Shown here: piece by piece, positions 16,726 through 25,715 of the stretch | Layout of the letters: each line of letters opens with the position of its first letter | Position numbering within the stretch: position 1 is the first letter of the stretch | From: Deltaproteobacteria bacterium | GTDB taxonomy: Bacteria > Desulfobacterota > Desulfobacteria > Desulfobacterales > JAHEIW01 | Assembly (NCBI GenBank): GCA_024639185.1 | Contig: JAHEIW010000032.1 | Location: forward strand, 1-37,310 | Reading direction: 5' to 3' | DNA length: 37,310 bases | The notes under the pieces: generated by a model | Seen by the model: the letters and a program-made list of their open reading frames with translations, nothing else | Told to the model about the DNA's origin: nothing | Databases searched by the model: none | Translations under genes and position numbers: made by a program

Positions 16726-18074
16726 TCCATCACTTCCTGCCCCATCGCACGGTAAAGGGTGGCTTTTGCAATCTTGAAGTTATAAAGGGCGTTAAAATAA
16801 TTGTTCAGCGTATCCGACAACAGAGTTTGAGCGATCAGAACCTCGGTTGTAGTGCTCACCTGTTCTTTAAAGCGCTCCTGGTTAATGCGAAAGTTTTCTT
16901 TGGCCTGCTCGATGGCTTTTTCGGTGGTGAGGATATTTTTTTCGCTTTCTTTGGTCCGTAAAAATGCCGTTTTCACTTCCAGTTCAATATTATCCAGAAT
17001 TTGTGAACGGCGGTATTGGGCCTGTGAAAGCCGGTGCAGTTTTTCTCTTACGCTAAAATGGGTGCGACCCCATTCCCAAAAATCCCATTGGGCTGTGGCC
17101 CGGACATTCCAATTGGCCGCATCGGAAATGCCGACCCCGCCATCCACTCGGTAATCATCGCCGGTTCTGTTATATTCTCCTCTCAAATTGACCGAAGGAA
17201 GATAATCTTTTTTGGCCAGGTTTATCTCTTTTTCAGCAATTTCGACTTCAAGATCCGCAACCATGATTTCGAGCCGGTCTTTTTGGGCCGTTTCCAGACA
17301 ATAATTGAAATCATGGATAAAGGGCACGTAGTCGAGGAGGTCTTCTAGTTCGACGGCTGCATTCACCGAGCGGCGCATAAGAATGTTGAACTGGGATTTG
17401 GCGATCGCCAGGTTGTTTTGGGCCACAGTGAATTCCTGCATGGCATTGGCCAGTGATGCCTGGGACTCCAACAGATCATTGAGCGGAGACATTCCCACCT
17501 CATAAAAGTTCTCGGCCACTACTTTTTGTGAGGCGATCTGATTAACGCGCTGTTGGGAAACTTCCAGCAATTTTATAGACTTTAATACCGAGTAAAAGGC
17601 ATTTTTGGCATCCAGAATTACATCCTGACGGGTGATTTTTTCGCTAAATTCGGCGGCATCGAGACCCAGATCAGCGATCTGATACTGATGAATCAACGAA
17701 AATCCCCTGAAAACCGGTTGAGTGAAAGTGGTCACAAAGGTATATTCTTTCTCCGGACGGACGACAAAAGGGGGCCCGGGGCCAATTCCGGTCAGTTCCT
17801 GGGTTTGCGGTTTGTTGCGGCGCAGATAGCCATAAGAGGCACTGAGGGTCGGGAAAAACTGTGTCATGCTGGCCCTGCGATTTTGTTCGGCAGCCTTAAC
17901 TTCTTCCTGGGATTGCTTCAGGTTTAAATTGGCATCCAGTGCCATTTTGATCGTATCTTCTAAAGAAAGTTTTACAGGCGAATCGCCAGCGCCAATAGCC
18001 GCCGGTAACAGCAGAATTTGCCCACTGAGCAAACAAAAAAATAGATTCCGCAGAATCCTGTTTTTCATCATCAT
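16722..18074 (-). CDS. TolC-family outer-membrane efflux protein
   Basis: The start at 18074 (ATGATGATGAAAAAC) follows AGAGGC; an earlier in-frame start at 18107 is less likely. It encodes 450 residues with a signal peptide (RILRNLFFCLLSGQILLLPA). Two OEP repeats follow, with the usual long amphipathic helices and the LSLEDTIKMALDANLNL opening. It should form the trimeric outer-membrane channel of a tripartite exporter. It heads the operon with ftsE and ftsX directly downstream, and no membrane-fusion protein or RND pump is present. Either it serves an unlinked pump or it has been recruited to the FtsEX system. Confidence 0.9.
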   Translation of the reverse strand: MMMKNRILRNLFFCLLSGQILLLPAAIGAGDSPVKLSLEDTIKMALDANLNLKQSQEEVKAAEQNRRASMTQFFPTLSASYGYLRRNKPQTQELTGIGPGPPFVVRPEKEYTFVTTFTQPVFRGFSLIHQYQIADLGLDAAEFSEKITRQDVILDAKNAFYSVLKSIKLLEVSQQRVNQIASQKVVAENFYEVGMSPLNDLLESQASLANAMQEFTVAQNNLAIAKSQFNILMRRSVNAAVELEDLLDYVPFIHDFNYCLETAQKDRLEIMVADLEVEIAEKEINLAKKDYLPSVNLRGEYNRTGDDYRVDGGVGISDAANWNVRATAQWDFWEWGRTHFSVREKLHRLSQAQYRRSQILDNIELEVKTAFLRTKESEKNILTTEKAIEQAKENFRINQERFKEQVSTTTEVLIAQTLLSDTLNNYFNALYNFKIAKATLYRAMGQEVME

Positions 18075-18121
18075 ATTTTTGCCTCTATAGATCAAAATGC
18101 TCAGCATGTGTAAGATATGAT

Positions 18122-18150
18122 TTGACCGACCTGGAGTTTGCTGTTACAAA
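18122..18150 (+). promoter_or_regulatory. Possible promoter of a short RNA or pyrE leader
   Basis: TTGACC (18122-18127), a 17-bp spacer, and TACAAA (18145-18150). The -35 is good and the -10 moderate. The predicted start near 18157 falls at the base of the first hairpin of the leader. Confidence 0.45.
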
Positions 18151-18156
18151 TCGCTG

Positions 18157-18248
18157 TGAGTTCAAGGAGTGCCTTCCCGGGTTTTCCTTGCTCAAAGCCT
18201 CCGCTGAATCCCATTAACAGGCTTCTTCCTTTTTGGTGGAGGCTTTTT
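18157..18248 (+). ncRNA. Putative 90-nt terminated leader RNA or sRNA upstream of pyrE
   Basis: This segment contains two tandem hairpins and ends in a T-run. Hairpin 1 pairs GAG plus CAAGGA (18158-18168) with TCCTTG plus CTC (18185-18193). Hairpin 2 is the intrinsic terminator at 18194-18247. Its left arm AAGCCT could alternatively pair with an internal AGGCTT near 18219-18224, so there are two exclusive folds, as in attenuators. No plus-strand gene lies upstream to need this terminator. The next plus-strand gene is pyrE, 170 bp on. Transcription is inferred. Confidence 0.4.
18194..18247 (+). terminator. Intrinsic terminator with long loop upstream of pyrE
   Basis: AAAGCCTCC (18194-18202) pairs with GGAGGCTTT (18238-18246), and the right arm runs into six T's. 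The loop is about 35 nt, longer than usual, and contains the alternative AGGCTT partner. Confidence 0.6.
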
Positions 18249-18416
18249 TATATCCAATCAGAGTTTTAAAATCAATATTTTCCTGGTAGGTTGACGCTGC
18301 TGGTGCCAAATATGCTATCAAAAGTTCCGCTCACAAGCAATATGCGTTTTCAAAATTTGAAACGCTCAAATTAGAGGTAATTAGAAGCTGTAAATTCGCA
18401 GATAAAGGTGACGGGA

Positions 18417-18983
18417 ATGAAAGCAGAATTAATCAACATGTTGTGTCAGAAGTCTTTTAAATTCAGCCAAAAGCCCATCTATAAGCTGGTGTCTGGCCGG
18501 ATGAGTCAGTTTTATGTTAATTGCAAACCGGTTACCCTGTGTGCCCGGGGCATGTTTTTAGCAGGTCACCTGATATTTGATTCGATCAAAGATGACAATG
18601 TCGCCGCAGTCGGCGGCCTGACGTTTGGTGCCGATCCGCTGGCAGTCGCCACAGCTTTTACTTCCGAATTAAAAAATCGACCGATCAATGCCTTCTCAAT
18701 TCGTAAAACACGCAAGGATCATGGTATGATTCGCTGGATTGAAGGCGATATCCAGCCGGGTGAACGCGTGGCGATTATCGATGATGTGGCCACCACCGGC
18801 GGCTCCACCATCAAGGCCATTGAAAGGGCCCGCGCCGAGGGGCTTGAAGTTGCTAAAGCGGTAATTTTTGTAGATCGACAGGAAGGCGGGCTTCAGAATA
18901 TCAAACAGCACGTATCGAATGTCTCGAGCATCATCACCCGGGATGAACTGGTCGAGCGGTATCAAATCCTCAAAGTTCAATAA
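18417..18983 (+). CDS. pyrE: Orotate phosphoribosyltransferase
   Basis: The ATG at 18417 has AAAGGTG 6 bases upstream. A GTG at 18408 is in frame but falls inside that site. The protein has 188 residues. The PRPP-binding loop [14 protein letters not shown], the N-terminal [13 protein letters not shown] and the flexible loop region RKTRKDHG are all present. This makes it a type I phosphoribosyltransferase of the PyrE family, which converts orotate and PRPP to OMP in pyrimidine synthesis. It is slightly shorter than the E. coli enzyme but complete in motifs. It is convergent with queD and preceded by a possible attenuator. Confidence 0.9.
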   Translation: MKAELINMLCQKSFKFSQKPIYKLVSGRMSQFYVNCKPVTLCARGMFLAGHLIFDSIKDDNVAAVGGLTFGADPLAVATAFTSELKNRPINAFSIRKTRKDHGMIRWIEGDIQPGERVAIIDDVATTGGSTIKAIERARAEGLEVAKAVIFVDRQEGGLQNIKQHVSNVSSIITRDELVERYQILKVQ

Positions 18984-19038
18984 TTTGGTCTGATTAAACT
19001 GCGTGGTATATTTGGACTTAGGTCGCTAAGATGTAACG

Positions 19039-19140
19039 GGAGTACTGGAGTATTGGAGTGCTGGAGTAATGGGAACAAGTGGAATGAAGGCAACTGGCTT
19101 TACCAACACTCCATTACTCCAATACTCCTCCACTCCATTA
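19039..19140. repeat. Inverted repeat of tggagta-type tandem units between pyrE and queD
   Basis: The left arm (19039-19072) has four tggag units at 8-bp spacing. The right arm (19107-19140) has the complementary ctcca units, with ggagtattggagt shared exactly between arms. It lies between two convergent genes and reaches the stop codon of queD, so it may form the 3' hairpin of both transcripts. Confidence 0.7.
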
Positions 19141-19509
19141 TTCAAGTATGTAGGTGGCGCTCGCATCTTCGGATTCCCAGGCTGTGACCCGGCTGATGCG
19201 GATCGCAGGGTCATCGATTTTGCTTTGAAGTTCAGTGGCTATAAAATAAGCAATATTTTCCGATGATGGTTTTCCGTCAGGCATATACGCTAGCTCATTT
19301 AAGAATTTGTGGTCCAATTTTTTGATCACATCCGCCAGATGTGCTTTAATCTCTCCGAAATCCATCAGCACACCACCGGCATTTAGATTGTCTCCAATGA
19401 CATAGACCTCGACCTTCCAATTGTGACCGTGTAAATTTTCACATTTGGACCCGACCATTGTTAGCTGATGCGCTGCGGCAAAGCGTGTTACGACTTTTAG
19501 TTCAAACAT
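19138..19509 (-). CDS. queD: 6-carboxytetrahydropterin synthase (6-pyruvoyl tetrahydropterin synthase family)
   Basis: A 123-residue protein of full family length. FAAAHQL supplies the first zinc His, and CENLHGHNW supplies the catalytic Cys and two further zinc His residues. LMDFGEIK, LDHKFLNE and PSSENIA are the usual substrate-site motifs. QueD makes the queuosine precursor from dihydroneopterin triphosphate; the same fold also serves other pterin pathways. No queC, queE or queF is in the window. It is a single gene, convergent with pyrE and about 210 bp from dnaJ. Confidence 0.9.
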   Translation of the reverse strand: MFELKVVTRFAAAHQLTMVGSKCENLHGHNWKVEVYVIGDNLNAGGVLMDFGEIKAHLADVIKKLDHKFLNELAYMPDGKPSSENIAYFIATELQSKIDDPAIRISRVTAWESEDASATYILE

Positions 19510-19592
19510 TTTACGTCCATCTCAGCTTTTATTATCTTATATTTGACAGACTTTTTCTATTTTGGGTTTCAAATATTGAATTTGGAGTAATG

Positions 19593-19719
19593 GCGTCCTG
19601 TCGATTTTAGATTTTGGAATTCAGAATTTAGATTGCGATTGAAAAAATAGGACGCTAATTAAGTCACCGGGCGGATCTGGTTTTTTATCCGAAATCCAAA
19701 TTCTAAAATCCCAAATCGA
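19593..19719. repeat. Nested inverted repeat between queD and dnaJ
   Basis: The outer arms, from 19601 (tcgattttagattttgg) and ending at 19719 (ccaaattctaaaatccc...), match at about 19 of 24 positions. Also, gcgtcct (19593-19599) pairs with aggacgc (19649-19655). A third copy of the outer-arm sequence lies at 29582-29610. The right arm abuts the dnaJ stop codon. Confidence 0.6.
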
Positions 19720-20835
19720 CTAGCCGGTCGCTTTATTGGCATCTCCTTTAAGGATATTTTTTATTTTGTGTGAGATCTTTTTTGACTCGAGTTTGGCAAA
19801 ATCCTTTAGGAGCGCTTCCTGCTTTTTGGTAAGATGGGTTGGTGTCGTTATGGCGACCTGGATGAGCTGGTCACCCCTTCGGGTTGTTCTTAAAGAGGGA
19901 ATGCCTTCTCCATGAAAATAAAAAATATCACCCGGTTGTGTGCCTTTTGGAATCTTAAGCGTTTTGTCACCATTTAAGGTCGGTACGCTGATCTTATCGC
20001 CCAGAGCAGCCTGGACAAAGGAGATCGGGATCTCACAAATAATATCGGTATCCCGCCGTTTGAAAAACGCATGCGGCTCGACATGCAGAAAAACATATAA
20101 ATCGCCAGGGGGGCCACCGAATACGCCCGCCTCTCCTTCTCCGGTCAGGCGCAACCGTGAGCCGTTGTCGACGCCGGCCGGTATTTTGACCGCTACCGTC
20201 TTACGGGCCATTACCTGACCTGCTCCCCGGCATTCTGGACATGGATGCGGAATGATCTGACCATTCCCGCGGCATGTCGGACAGGTGGTGCGGACTGTAA
20301 AAAATCCCTGACTGCGGGACACTTGACCGGTGCCGTTGCAATGCCGGCAACTTTCTGGTTCGGTATCTTTCTCGCAGCCATTGCCGCCACAATCGGGGCA
20401 GATTTCCCGCTTTTCGATGTCTATCTCTGTTTCGGTTCCAAAAACCGCCTCCATGAACTCAAGGCCGAGATCATAACGTAAATCAGCCCCGGGCCTAGCC
20501 CGGCTTCTTGAGCGCCTGCCGGACGAAAAACCAAAAAAATCCTCAAAAATATCACCAAAACTGGAAAATATGTCTTCAAAACCGCCAAAGCCACTAAATC
20601 CGGTATTCTCTAAACCGGCATGGCCGTACTGGTCATAGAGTGAACGTTTTTGTGGGTCCCGCAGGACTTCATAGGCTTCAGCAGCTTCTTTGAATTTCTC
20701 TTCTGCTTTTTTGTCGTTTGGATTTCTGTCTGGATGGTATTGTAATGCCAGTTTACGATAGGCGGCTTTCAATTCGGTGTTAGATGCGTTTCGGCTGACA
20801 CTCAGAATTTCGTAATAATCCTGTTTGGTACTCAT
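19720..20835 (-). CDS. dnaJ: Chaperone protein DnaJ
   Basis: The ATG at 20835 follows GGAAGG; an upstream in-frame TTG at 20847 is less likely. The protein has 371 residues with the full DnaJ layout. The J domain contains YHPDRNPND (HPD). A Gly/Phe-rich linker with GFSGFGGF follows. Four zinc-binding repeats are [24 protein letters not shown] and CPECRGAG. The C-terminal substrate-binding domains complete it. It is the co-chaperone that delivers clients to DnaK and stimulates its ATPase. No dnaK or grpE is adjacent. Confidence 0.96.
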   Translation of the reverse strand: MSTKQDYYEILSVSRNASNTELKAAYRKLALQYHPDRNPNDKKAEEKFKEAAEAYEVLRDPQKRSLYDQYGHAGLENTGFSGFGGFEDIFSSFGDIFEDFFGFSSGRRSRSRARPGADLRYDLGLEFMEAVFGTETEIDIEKREICPDCGGNGCEKDTEPESCRHCNGTGQVSRSQGFFTVRTTCPTCRGNGQIIPHPCPECRGAGQVMARKTVAVKIPAGVDNGSRLRLTGEGEAGVFGGPPGDLYVFLHVEPHAFFKRRDTDIICEIPISFVQAALGDKISVPTLNGDKTLKIPKGTQPGDIFYFHGEGIPSLRTTRRGDQLIQVAITTPTHLTKKQEALLKDFAKLESKKISHKIKNILKGDANKATG

Positions 20836-20912
20836 AAAACCTTCCAATTAAAGTCACGCAAAATTTACAACTGAATGAACTTCAAAACCCCCAATGATAT
20901 GCTATTTTCACC

Positions 20913-21049
20913 CATGGAACAATGCAATAATGGGTTTTCAAGGAATCGAATCATTGTCAACACTATCGTTATGCTGGATTTCGTTTTTATTGAATCTTAG
21001 CACCAATCGCTGCCATTTTTCCGATAGTCCATCAATCCAGTGTTCCATG
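20913..21049. repeat. Weak palindromic region between dnaJ and MFS genes
   Basis: The 9-bp outer arms are catggaaca (20913-20921) and tgttccatg (21041-21049). Inner short complements are ctggatt with aatccag and cgatag with ctatcg. A small hairpin, tgcggg/cccgca at 21048-21065, lies just past the end of the MFS gene and may help terminate it. No gene is apparent in the gap from 20836 to 21103. Confidence 0.4.
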
Positions 21050-21103
21050 CGGGTAAGGGCCCGCAGTTGGACCTAAAGTAATGCAAGTCTGTTTGATGTC
21101 AAT

Positions 21104-22297
21104 TTAGCGGTCCGATAATCGTTTGCGGGTGCGTGTGCTGAACAGGAAAATCACAACAGTTAGTGTCATAACGGCTGCTCCCAGCGGAAACGCAGCATTC
21201 AGTTGAAATACATCCATCATCAGGCCGCCAATTAAGGATCCGCAGAGCATTCCCAGACTGTGCGCCAGCGTTAAAATGGCCATCACCGATCCCATCGAGT
21301 CGGTTTCGTTGCCTTTCAGGACGCCGATGGCCATCAAAGCCGGCACAGCGATACCGCCACCGATACCAAAAAAAATGGAGGCCCACATAAGTCCTGTCAA
21401 GTCCGGCACCCATTCAAACGCAAAAATGGCCCCCGCAACGATCAGTCCTCCGGCCGCCACCATCCAGCGTTTTTCGATTTTGTCGGCCAAATAGCCCATG
21501 GGCACGTGCAGCGCACCGCTAACGAGCACACCCAGCATGATGAGTATGCCGATGGTTGAGCTCGACGCATCATACTTGATTTTAGCATAAAGTGGCAGAA
21601 AGGCCCATATAATTCCGATGCACAGGATATGCGAAAACCTGAAAAGAAAAATACTGGCAATATCCCGCTCGGCAATTAACTTTTTCCAATCGACCGGTGA
21701 TTTTCCACTGCTCAGGTATTTTTCAGAGTGGGTGGGAGGCAATAAAAAAAGGCTTAAAAAGAATCCAATGAGGGCCAGAAGCCCCATACAGGTAAAAGAG
21801 GTTTGTAGACTGAAACGGTCGTGGATGACACCGCCTAAAAAGGGCCCGATGCTCAGCCCGCAGAACATGGACATATTAAACAGCCCCATGGTGAAACCTT
21901 CATTTCCAGGCGGTGTAATATCTCCGATGTAAGCCTGTATAATGGGCATCAGCATGGCCGAAGCAATTCCCTGAAGAAACCGCAGGGAGATCAGCGCATG
22001 GATATCTTTGAAAACAATAAAACCCAATGAAATGGCCGCATAGGCCAGCAGTGCAGGCACAATCAATGGCTTGCGCCCCTTGCGGTCTGAAAGCCGGCCA
22101 AAATAAGGCAGAAAAAATGTTCGCGCCAGAGAAAAAGAGCCGAAAATCATACCGATGTAAAGGCCGCTGGCCCCCAGCTCATGGGCGTAAATCGGAAGCA
22201 GTGGTATCACAATGCCGACACCGGTAACGGTCGCAAATATCGAAAAAAAAAGGGTTGCAAATATTTTTTTATCGCCCGGGTTCATCGTTCCGTTCAC
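21104..22297 (-). CDS. MFS transporter, drug:proton antiporter-like
   Basis: A 397-residue integral membrane protein with about 12 helices in two halves. The MFS motif A in the loop between helices 2 and 3 is clear (GRLSDRKGRKPL), and a second, weaker copy lies in the second half (GYLADKIEKR). Motif C-like glycines lie in helix 5 (GLSIGPFLGG), which points to the antiporter branch. The substrate cannot be predicted. It lies upstream of no other close gene; the next gene, uppP, is separated by a repeat-rich gap. Confidence 0.88.
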   Translation of the reverse strand: MNGTMNPGDKKIFATLFFSIFATVTGVGIVIPLLPIYAHELGASGLYIGMIFGSFSLARTFFLPYFGRLSDRKGRKPLIVPALLAYAAISLGFIVFKDIHALISLRFLQGIASAMLMPIIQAYIGDITPPGNEGFTMGLFNMSMFCGLSIGPFLGGVIHDRFSLQTSFTCMGLLALIGFFLSLFLLPPTHSEKYLSSGKSPVDWKKLIAERDIASIFLFRFSHILCIGIIWAFLPLYAKIKYDASSSTIGILIMLGVLVSGALHVPMGYLADKIEKRWMVAAGGLIVAGAIFAFEWVPDLTGLMWASIFFGIGGGIAVPALMAIGVLKGNETDSMGSVMAILTLAHSLGMLCGSLIGGLMMDVFQLNAAFPLGAAVMTLTVVIFLFSTRTRKRLSDR

Positions 22298-22317
22298 TTC
22301 GCTTGCTTCTGGCTATT

Positions 22318-22525
22318 CGAGTTGCGCGTTGCGAGTTGGTGAGAATGGGTAGCTCGTCATCTGTTTTCGACGCGAATGCTCGCCATTTGTGAATTAAAGC
22401 TCAATTAGAAAGCAACCGAGGACGAGTACGAGTACGATAAAGTGCATAAGCTTTCGTCCTCGTCCTCGTCCTCGAGAACCCAAACCACCCAATTTCCGCA
22501 ACTCGTAACCCGTAACGCGCAACCC
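22318..22525. repeat. Two nested inverted repeats with 6- and 7-bp internal periods
   Basis: The outer pair is gttgcgcgtt (22321-22330) and aacgcgcaac (22514-22523), flanked by gttgcga-like units with 7-bp period. The inner pair is 20 bp arms at 22417-22436 and 22455-22474, matching at 18 of 20 and made of gacgag/cgtcct-type 6-bp units. The loop adds aaag/cttt. The element occupies the whole gap between the MFS gene and uppP, both on the minus strand. Confidence 0.7.
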
Positions 22526-22536
22526 GCAGCCAGGAC

Positions 22537-23367
22537 TTACCAACCCAAGATGATCGCCACGATACCCACCAGCCAGCAATAAGGTGCGAACAGATGCAGG
22601 CCTCCTTTTTTGACGACCTGCAGCAATGCTCTTAAAGCCGCATAACCCACAATTGCTGCCGTGACGGCACCCACCAGTGGAATTTTGATGGATAAGTCGG
22701 TTTCGTGTAAACTATCCTTGAGGCTCAACAATCCGGCCCCGACGATAGCCGGTATAGAAAGCAAAAAAGAATAGCGGGCCGCCGTTTCTCGCTCGATACC
22801 CAGCAAAAGCCCGATGCTGATCGTTGCGCCCGATCGTGAAATACCGGGGATAATGGCCAAACCCTGCACAATGCCGATGAGAAATGCGTTTTTAAGATTC
22901 AGGCGGTCGATAACGGGCTGACGGGCGGGTTTAATTGTCCAACGGGTCAGCCATAACAGCAAGCCGGTCAGCATCAACATAAAACCGACGATCAGAACCG
23001 ATGAAAACAGGCGATCCGCAATTCCGCTAAATGCCAATCCCAGTAAGGCAGTCGGGATGAATCCGATGACGATCAGTACCGCCATTTTTAATTCAGGATC
23101 GGATTCAATTGCCGATACCGCACGATCTTTATTCCCTGCCACGGCAATGAGCCGCGGCAGCGCCAAAACAATATTTTTGATTTCACGGCGAAAGACGACA
23201 ATGACGGCCACCAGTGTCCCCAGGTGGACGCTTACATCAAATAAAATTTCGGCCTCCTTGAGGCCAAGCACATGTTGCAGCAGCACCAGATGGCCGGAAC
23301 TGCTGACCGGTAAAAATTCGGTCAAACCCTGAATAATGCCCAGTATGATCGCCTGCACAAAGTTCAT
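22537..23367 (-). CDS. uppP: Undecaprenyl-diphosphate phosphatase
   Basis: A 276-residue polytopic protein of the UppP/BacA family. Both signature regions are intact: QGLTEFLPVSSSGH near the N-terminus and PGISRSGATI in the second half. Together they form the active site that removes a phosphate from undecaprenyl diphosphate, recycling the lipid carrier for peptidoglycan and O-antigen. Overexpression of family members gives bacitracin tolerance. GGAAG lies upstream of the ATG. Confidence 0.95.
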   Translation of the reverse strand: MNFVQAIILGIIQGLTEFLPVSSSGHLVLLQHVLGLKEAEILFDVSVHLGTLVAVIVVFRREIKNIVLALPRLIAVAGNKDRAVSAIESDPELKMAVLIVIGFIPTALLGLAFSGIADRLFSSVLIVGFMLMLTGLLLWLTRWTIKPARQPVIDRLNLKNAFLIGIVQGLAIIPGISRSGATISIGLLLGIERETAARYSFLLSIPAIVGAGLLSLKDSLHETDLSIKIPLVGAVTAAIVGYAALRALLQVVKKGGLHLFAPYCWLVGIVAIILGW

Positions 23368-23437
23368 ATGCTTCCGTTTGCATATCGATTGCCGCTAACA
23401 ACGGCCGTCTTTAACCGCATACAACCCCTAATTTACG

Positions 23438-23529
23438 CCAAAGGGCATGGCGCATGGAGCATGGCGATATCACATGAATCGAAATATTGTTGATTCAAAA
23501 CGCCATACCCTATGGGCCATGCCCTTTGG
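23438..23529. repeat. Inverted repeat of gcatgg-type heptamers
   Basis: A perfect 14-bp pair, ccaaagggcatggc (23438-23451) with its complement at 23516-23529. The left arm continues as heptads (gcatggc, gcatgga, gcatggc), with partly matching heptads on the right. It lies between uppP and the MoeA-fusion gene. Confidence 0.7.
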
Positions 23530-23571
23530 CCGGTCATCGTTGACTATCATAGTACCAGCTTCTGTACTTAG

Positions 23572-25500
23572 CTACAAGATAACTTTACCGGTATTTTTCG
23601 TGTCGTACCCCCCAAGTGCTTGTATGTGTTGCTTAAAGCCGTGGCTGTTGATGATTTCAAACAGGATCTGAAATGCATCGGTTTTGAAAAATTCCGGCAG
23701 GACGACCAGGTCGTATTGTTCGGTGACCACCGGAATGAAATCCAAATCCAGGGCTTTGGCGGCCGCATAGATTCCCAAACCGGCATCTGCAGCGCCGCTC
23801 AGCACCGATACGGCCACAGCCATGTGGGTAAACTCTTCGTTTTGATAGCCGTTAATGTCAGCGGCGCTGGTGTCTGTCTGCTTTAATTTATAGTCCAGCA
23901 AAATACGCGTACCGGACCCGATTTGGCGATTGATAAAGTTGACTTCTTTGCGACTCAGATCAGCAACTCCGCCGATCTGTTTGGGATTGCCCTTTTTTAC
24001 AATCAGGCCCTGATCGCGCTGCACCAGGTGAACCAGCTTAACGGTCGTTTCCGGCAGATGCTTCTTAAGGTAAGATATATTATAGGATCCATCTTCAGTA
24101 TCCAGAAGATGGGTACCCGCCAGATGGCATACGCCGCGCTTAATGGCCATCAGACCTCCCATACTGCCGACATGGCTGGATGAAAGGGTGAATTCGCTGC
24201 TGGCGGCTTTGAGCTGATCGGCAAGAACATCCAGGGAATTGTCATGGCTACCCACGATGACGACGGTTTTTCGGATTGCCGGCAGCGGACGTAGCAGTTC
24301 CGCCGAAACCGTTTCTGAATCGTTGATGCCTTCGACGTGGTTGGGTATTCGAATGATGCCGTCGGCTTCGGTGATGGATGTAATGGTGCCCGCGCCTCTG
24401 GGTAGCGGGGTCGCCACCATGCGGCCGCGCACCTCTCCCATTTTGACACGCAAAAATTCCTCCACCCCGAGTTTGGAAGCAATCTTTTTCGTCGGCCGGA
24501 CATCGACGGTTTCCCGTGGCGTCGCAGGCTGTCCAAGAAAAGCCTGCAGCAGCGGTTGCACAAATTGTTCAAAAGCAATAATGGCCGAAACCGGGTAGCC
24601 CGGAATGCCAAAGACCGGTTTGGTTGAAACCGATCCGATTACAACCGGCTTGCCGGGCATGATGGTTACGCCGTGAACGTGTATTTTGCCCAATTCGACA
24701 ATGGCGGTTTTGGCAAAATCCTCGGAGCCGGCTGAGGACCCGCCGAGCACCAAAATCATTTGATAATCCGCATCTGCGGCGGCTGTGATGGCCGCTTTAA
24801 TCTTGCTGGTATCATCCACAACCATATCGTGGCGCCGAAAAGTCCCGCCAAATTTTTCAATCAGCTTACCCAGTACGAACGAATTGGTTTCCAGTACCTG
24901 CCCGGGCTGAAACGTTTTAAGCTCGATTTGACGCCAGTCCACCAGCTCCGACCCGGTGGGGATAATCAGCACCTTTGGCCGGGTTTTAACCGCAACCGTA
25001 AACACCCCGCCGGATAACAGGGCGCCCACGCAATAAGGTGTGACCACATGGTTCCGGGGAAAAAGCAGTTCAGTGGCAACAATGTCTTCTCCGACTCTGC
25101 GAACGTTTTGCCAGGGAAATACGGGTGCTTCGATTTCGACGCGGTTTTCATCGAGTGCATTGACATCCTCGACCATGATGACCGCATTGGTGTCTGGCGG
25201 CAGGACATGGCCGGTATTGACATAAAATGTTTCTTGCCCGACGTTTAGCGTTCTGGGCGCCGCGGCGCTGGCGCCAAAGCTGATTTCGGCGTTTACGGCC
25301 AGACCGTCCATTGCGGCCAGATGAAAATTGGGGGATGACAGCCGGGCATGAACCGGCCCGGCCAGAACCCGACCGACGGCATCCGGCACCGGGAGTTCTT
25401 CGCTTGCAAGCGGAGGCAATTTGGAAAATGCTTTAAATAGAATGTCCCGGGCTTCCGCCAGGGTTTTCATCTTCAGGTAGACGTTACGCTTAAAGTTCAT
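23572..25500 (-). CDS. MoeA-like molybdopterin protein fused to a periplasmic-binding-protein-like domain
   Basis: A 642-residue two-part protein. Residues from about 11 to 410 are MoeA: AAMDGLAV, TGHVLPPDTNAVIMVED, LIIPTGSEL, LGGSSAGSEDF, MPGKPVVIG and GIPGYPVSA. From about 420 onward it continues into a PBP-like domain (KTVVIVGSHDNSLDVLADQL, GSMGGLMA, HLLD, RDQGLIVKKGNP, RQIGSGTR). That resembles the ligand-sensing domain found in LysR- and ModE-associated proteins. MoeA inserts molybdate (or tungstate) into adenylylated molybdopterin, so the fused domain may sense or channel the oxyanion or an intermediate. TAGGA lies about 9 bases before the ATG. A second, ordinary MoeA is immediately upstream. 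Confidence 0.88.
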   Translation of the reverse strand: MNFKRNVYLKMKTLAEARDILFKAFSKLPPLASEELPVPDAVGRVLAGPVHARLSSPNFHLAAMDGLAVNAEISFGASAAAPRTLNVGQETFYVNTGHVLPPDTNAVIMVEDVNALDENRVEIEAPVFPWQNVRRVGEDIVATELLFPRNHVVTPYCVGALLSGGVFTVAVKTRPKVLIIPTGSELVDWRQIELKTFQPGQVLETNSFVLGKLIEKFGGTFRRHDMVVDDTSKIKAAITAAADADYQMILVLGGSSAGSEDFAKTAIVELGKIHVHGVTIMPGKPVVIGSVSTKPVFGIPGYPVSAIIAFEQFVQPLLQAFLGQPATPRETVDVRPTKKIASKLGVEEFLRVKMGEVRGRMVATPLPRGAGTITSITEADGIIRIPNHVEGINDSETVSAELLRPLPAIRKTVVIVGSHDNSLDVLADQLKAASSEFTLSSSHVGSMGGLMAIKRGVCHLAGTHLLDTEDGSYNISYLKKHLPETTVKLVHLVQRDQGLIVKKGNPKQIGGVADLSRKEVNFINRQIGSGTRILLDYKLKQTDTSAADINGYQNEEFTHMAVAVSVLSGAADAGLGIYAAAKALDLDFIPVVTEQYDLVVLPEFFKTDAFQILFEIINSHGFKQHIQALGGYDTKNTGKVIL

Positions 25501-25572
25501 ATGGGAATCCTAATAGTTGGTTCATGGTAAGTTTCATTCTCGGTGCTTTTACCAGCCGTTTAATTCGTTTCA

Positions 25573-25642
25573 TTGGTTGAATTGGTTCGATTGGTTACAA
25601 GCTCATTGCTCAGCTGGTAACCAATAAAACCAATAGAACCAA
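25573..25642. repeat. Inverted repeat of ttggtt/aaccaa units between two moeA genes
   Basis: The left arm (25573-25598) has three attggtt units at 9-10 bp spacing. The right arm (25617-25642) has three aaccaat units and is nearly its complement. No promoter for the downstream gene is obvious in the gap. Confidence 0.65.
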
Positions 25643-25715
25643 TAGACCCAATTTAACTATTGATAAATTTGCTGAAGCTGCATTATTTTTAAATCCGCAG
25701 GCCCAGAGATCACTA

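Noticed and set aside
20938-21048. 36-codon minus-strand ORF (MEHWIDGLSEKWQRL onward) between dnaJ and the MFS gene
   Set aside because: The residue pattern looks protein-like, but there is no Shine-Dalgarno and the ATG falls inside an inverted-repeat arm. It could be a relic; not enough to call a gene.
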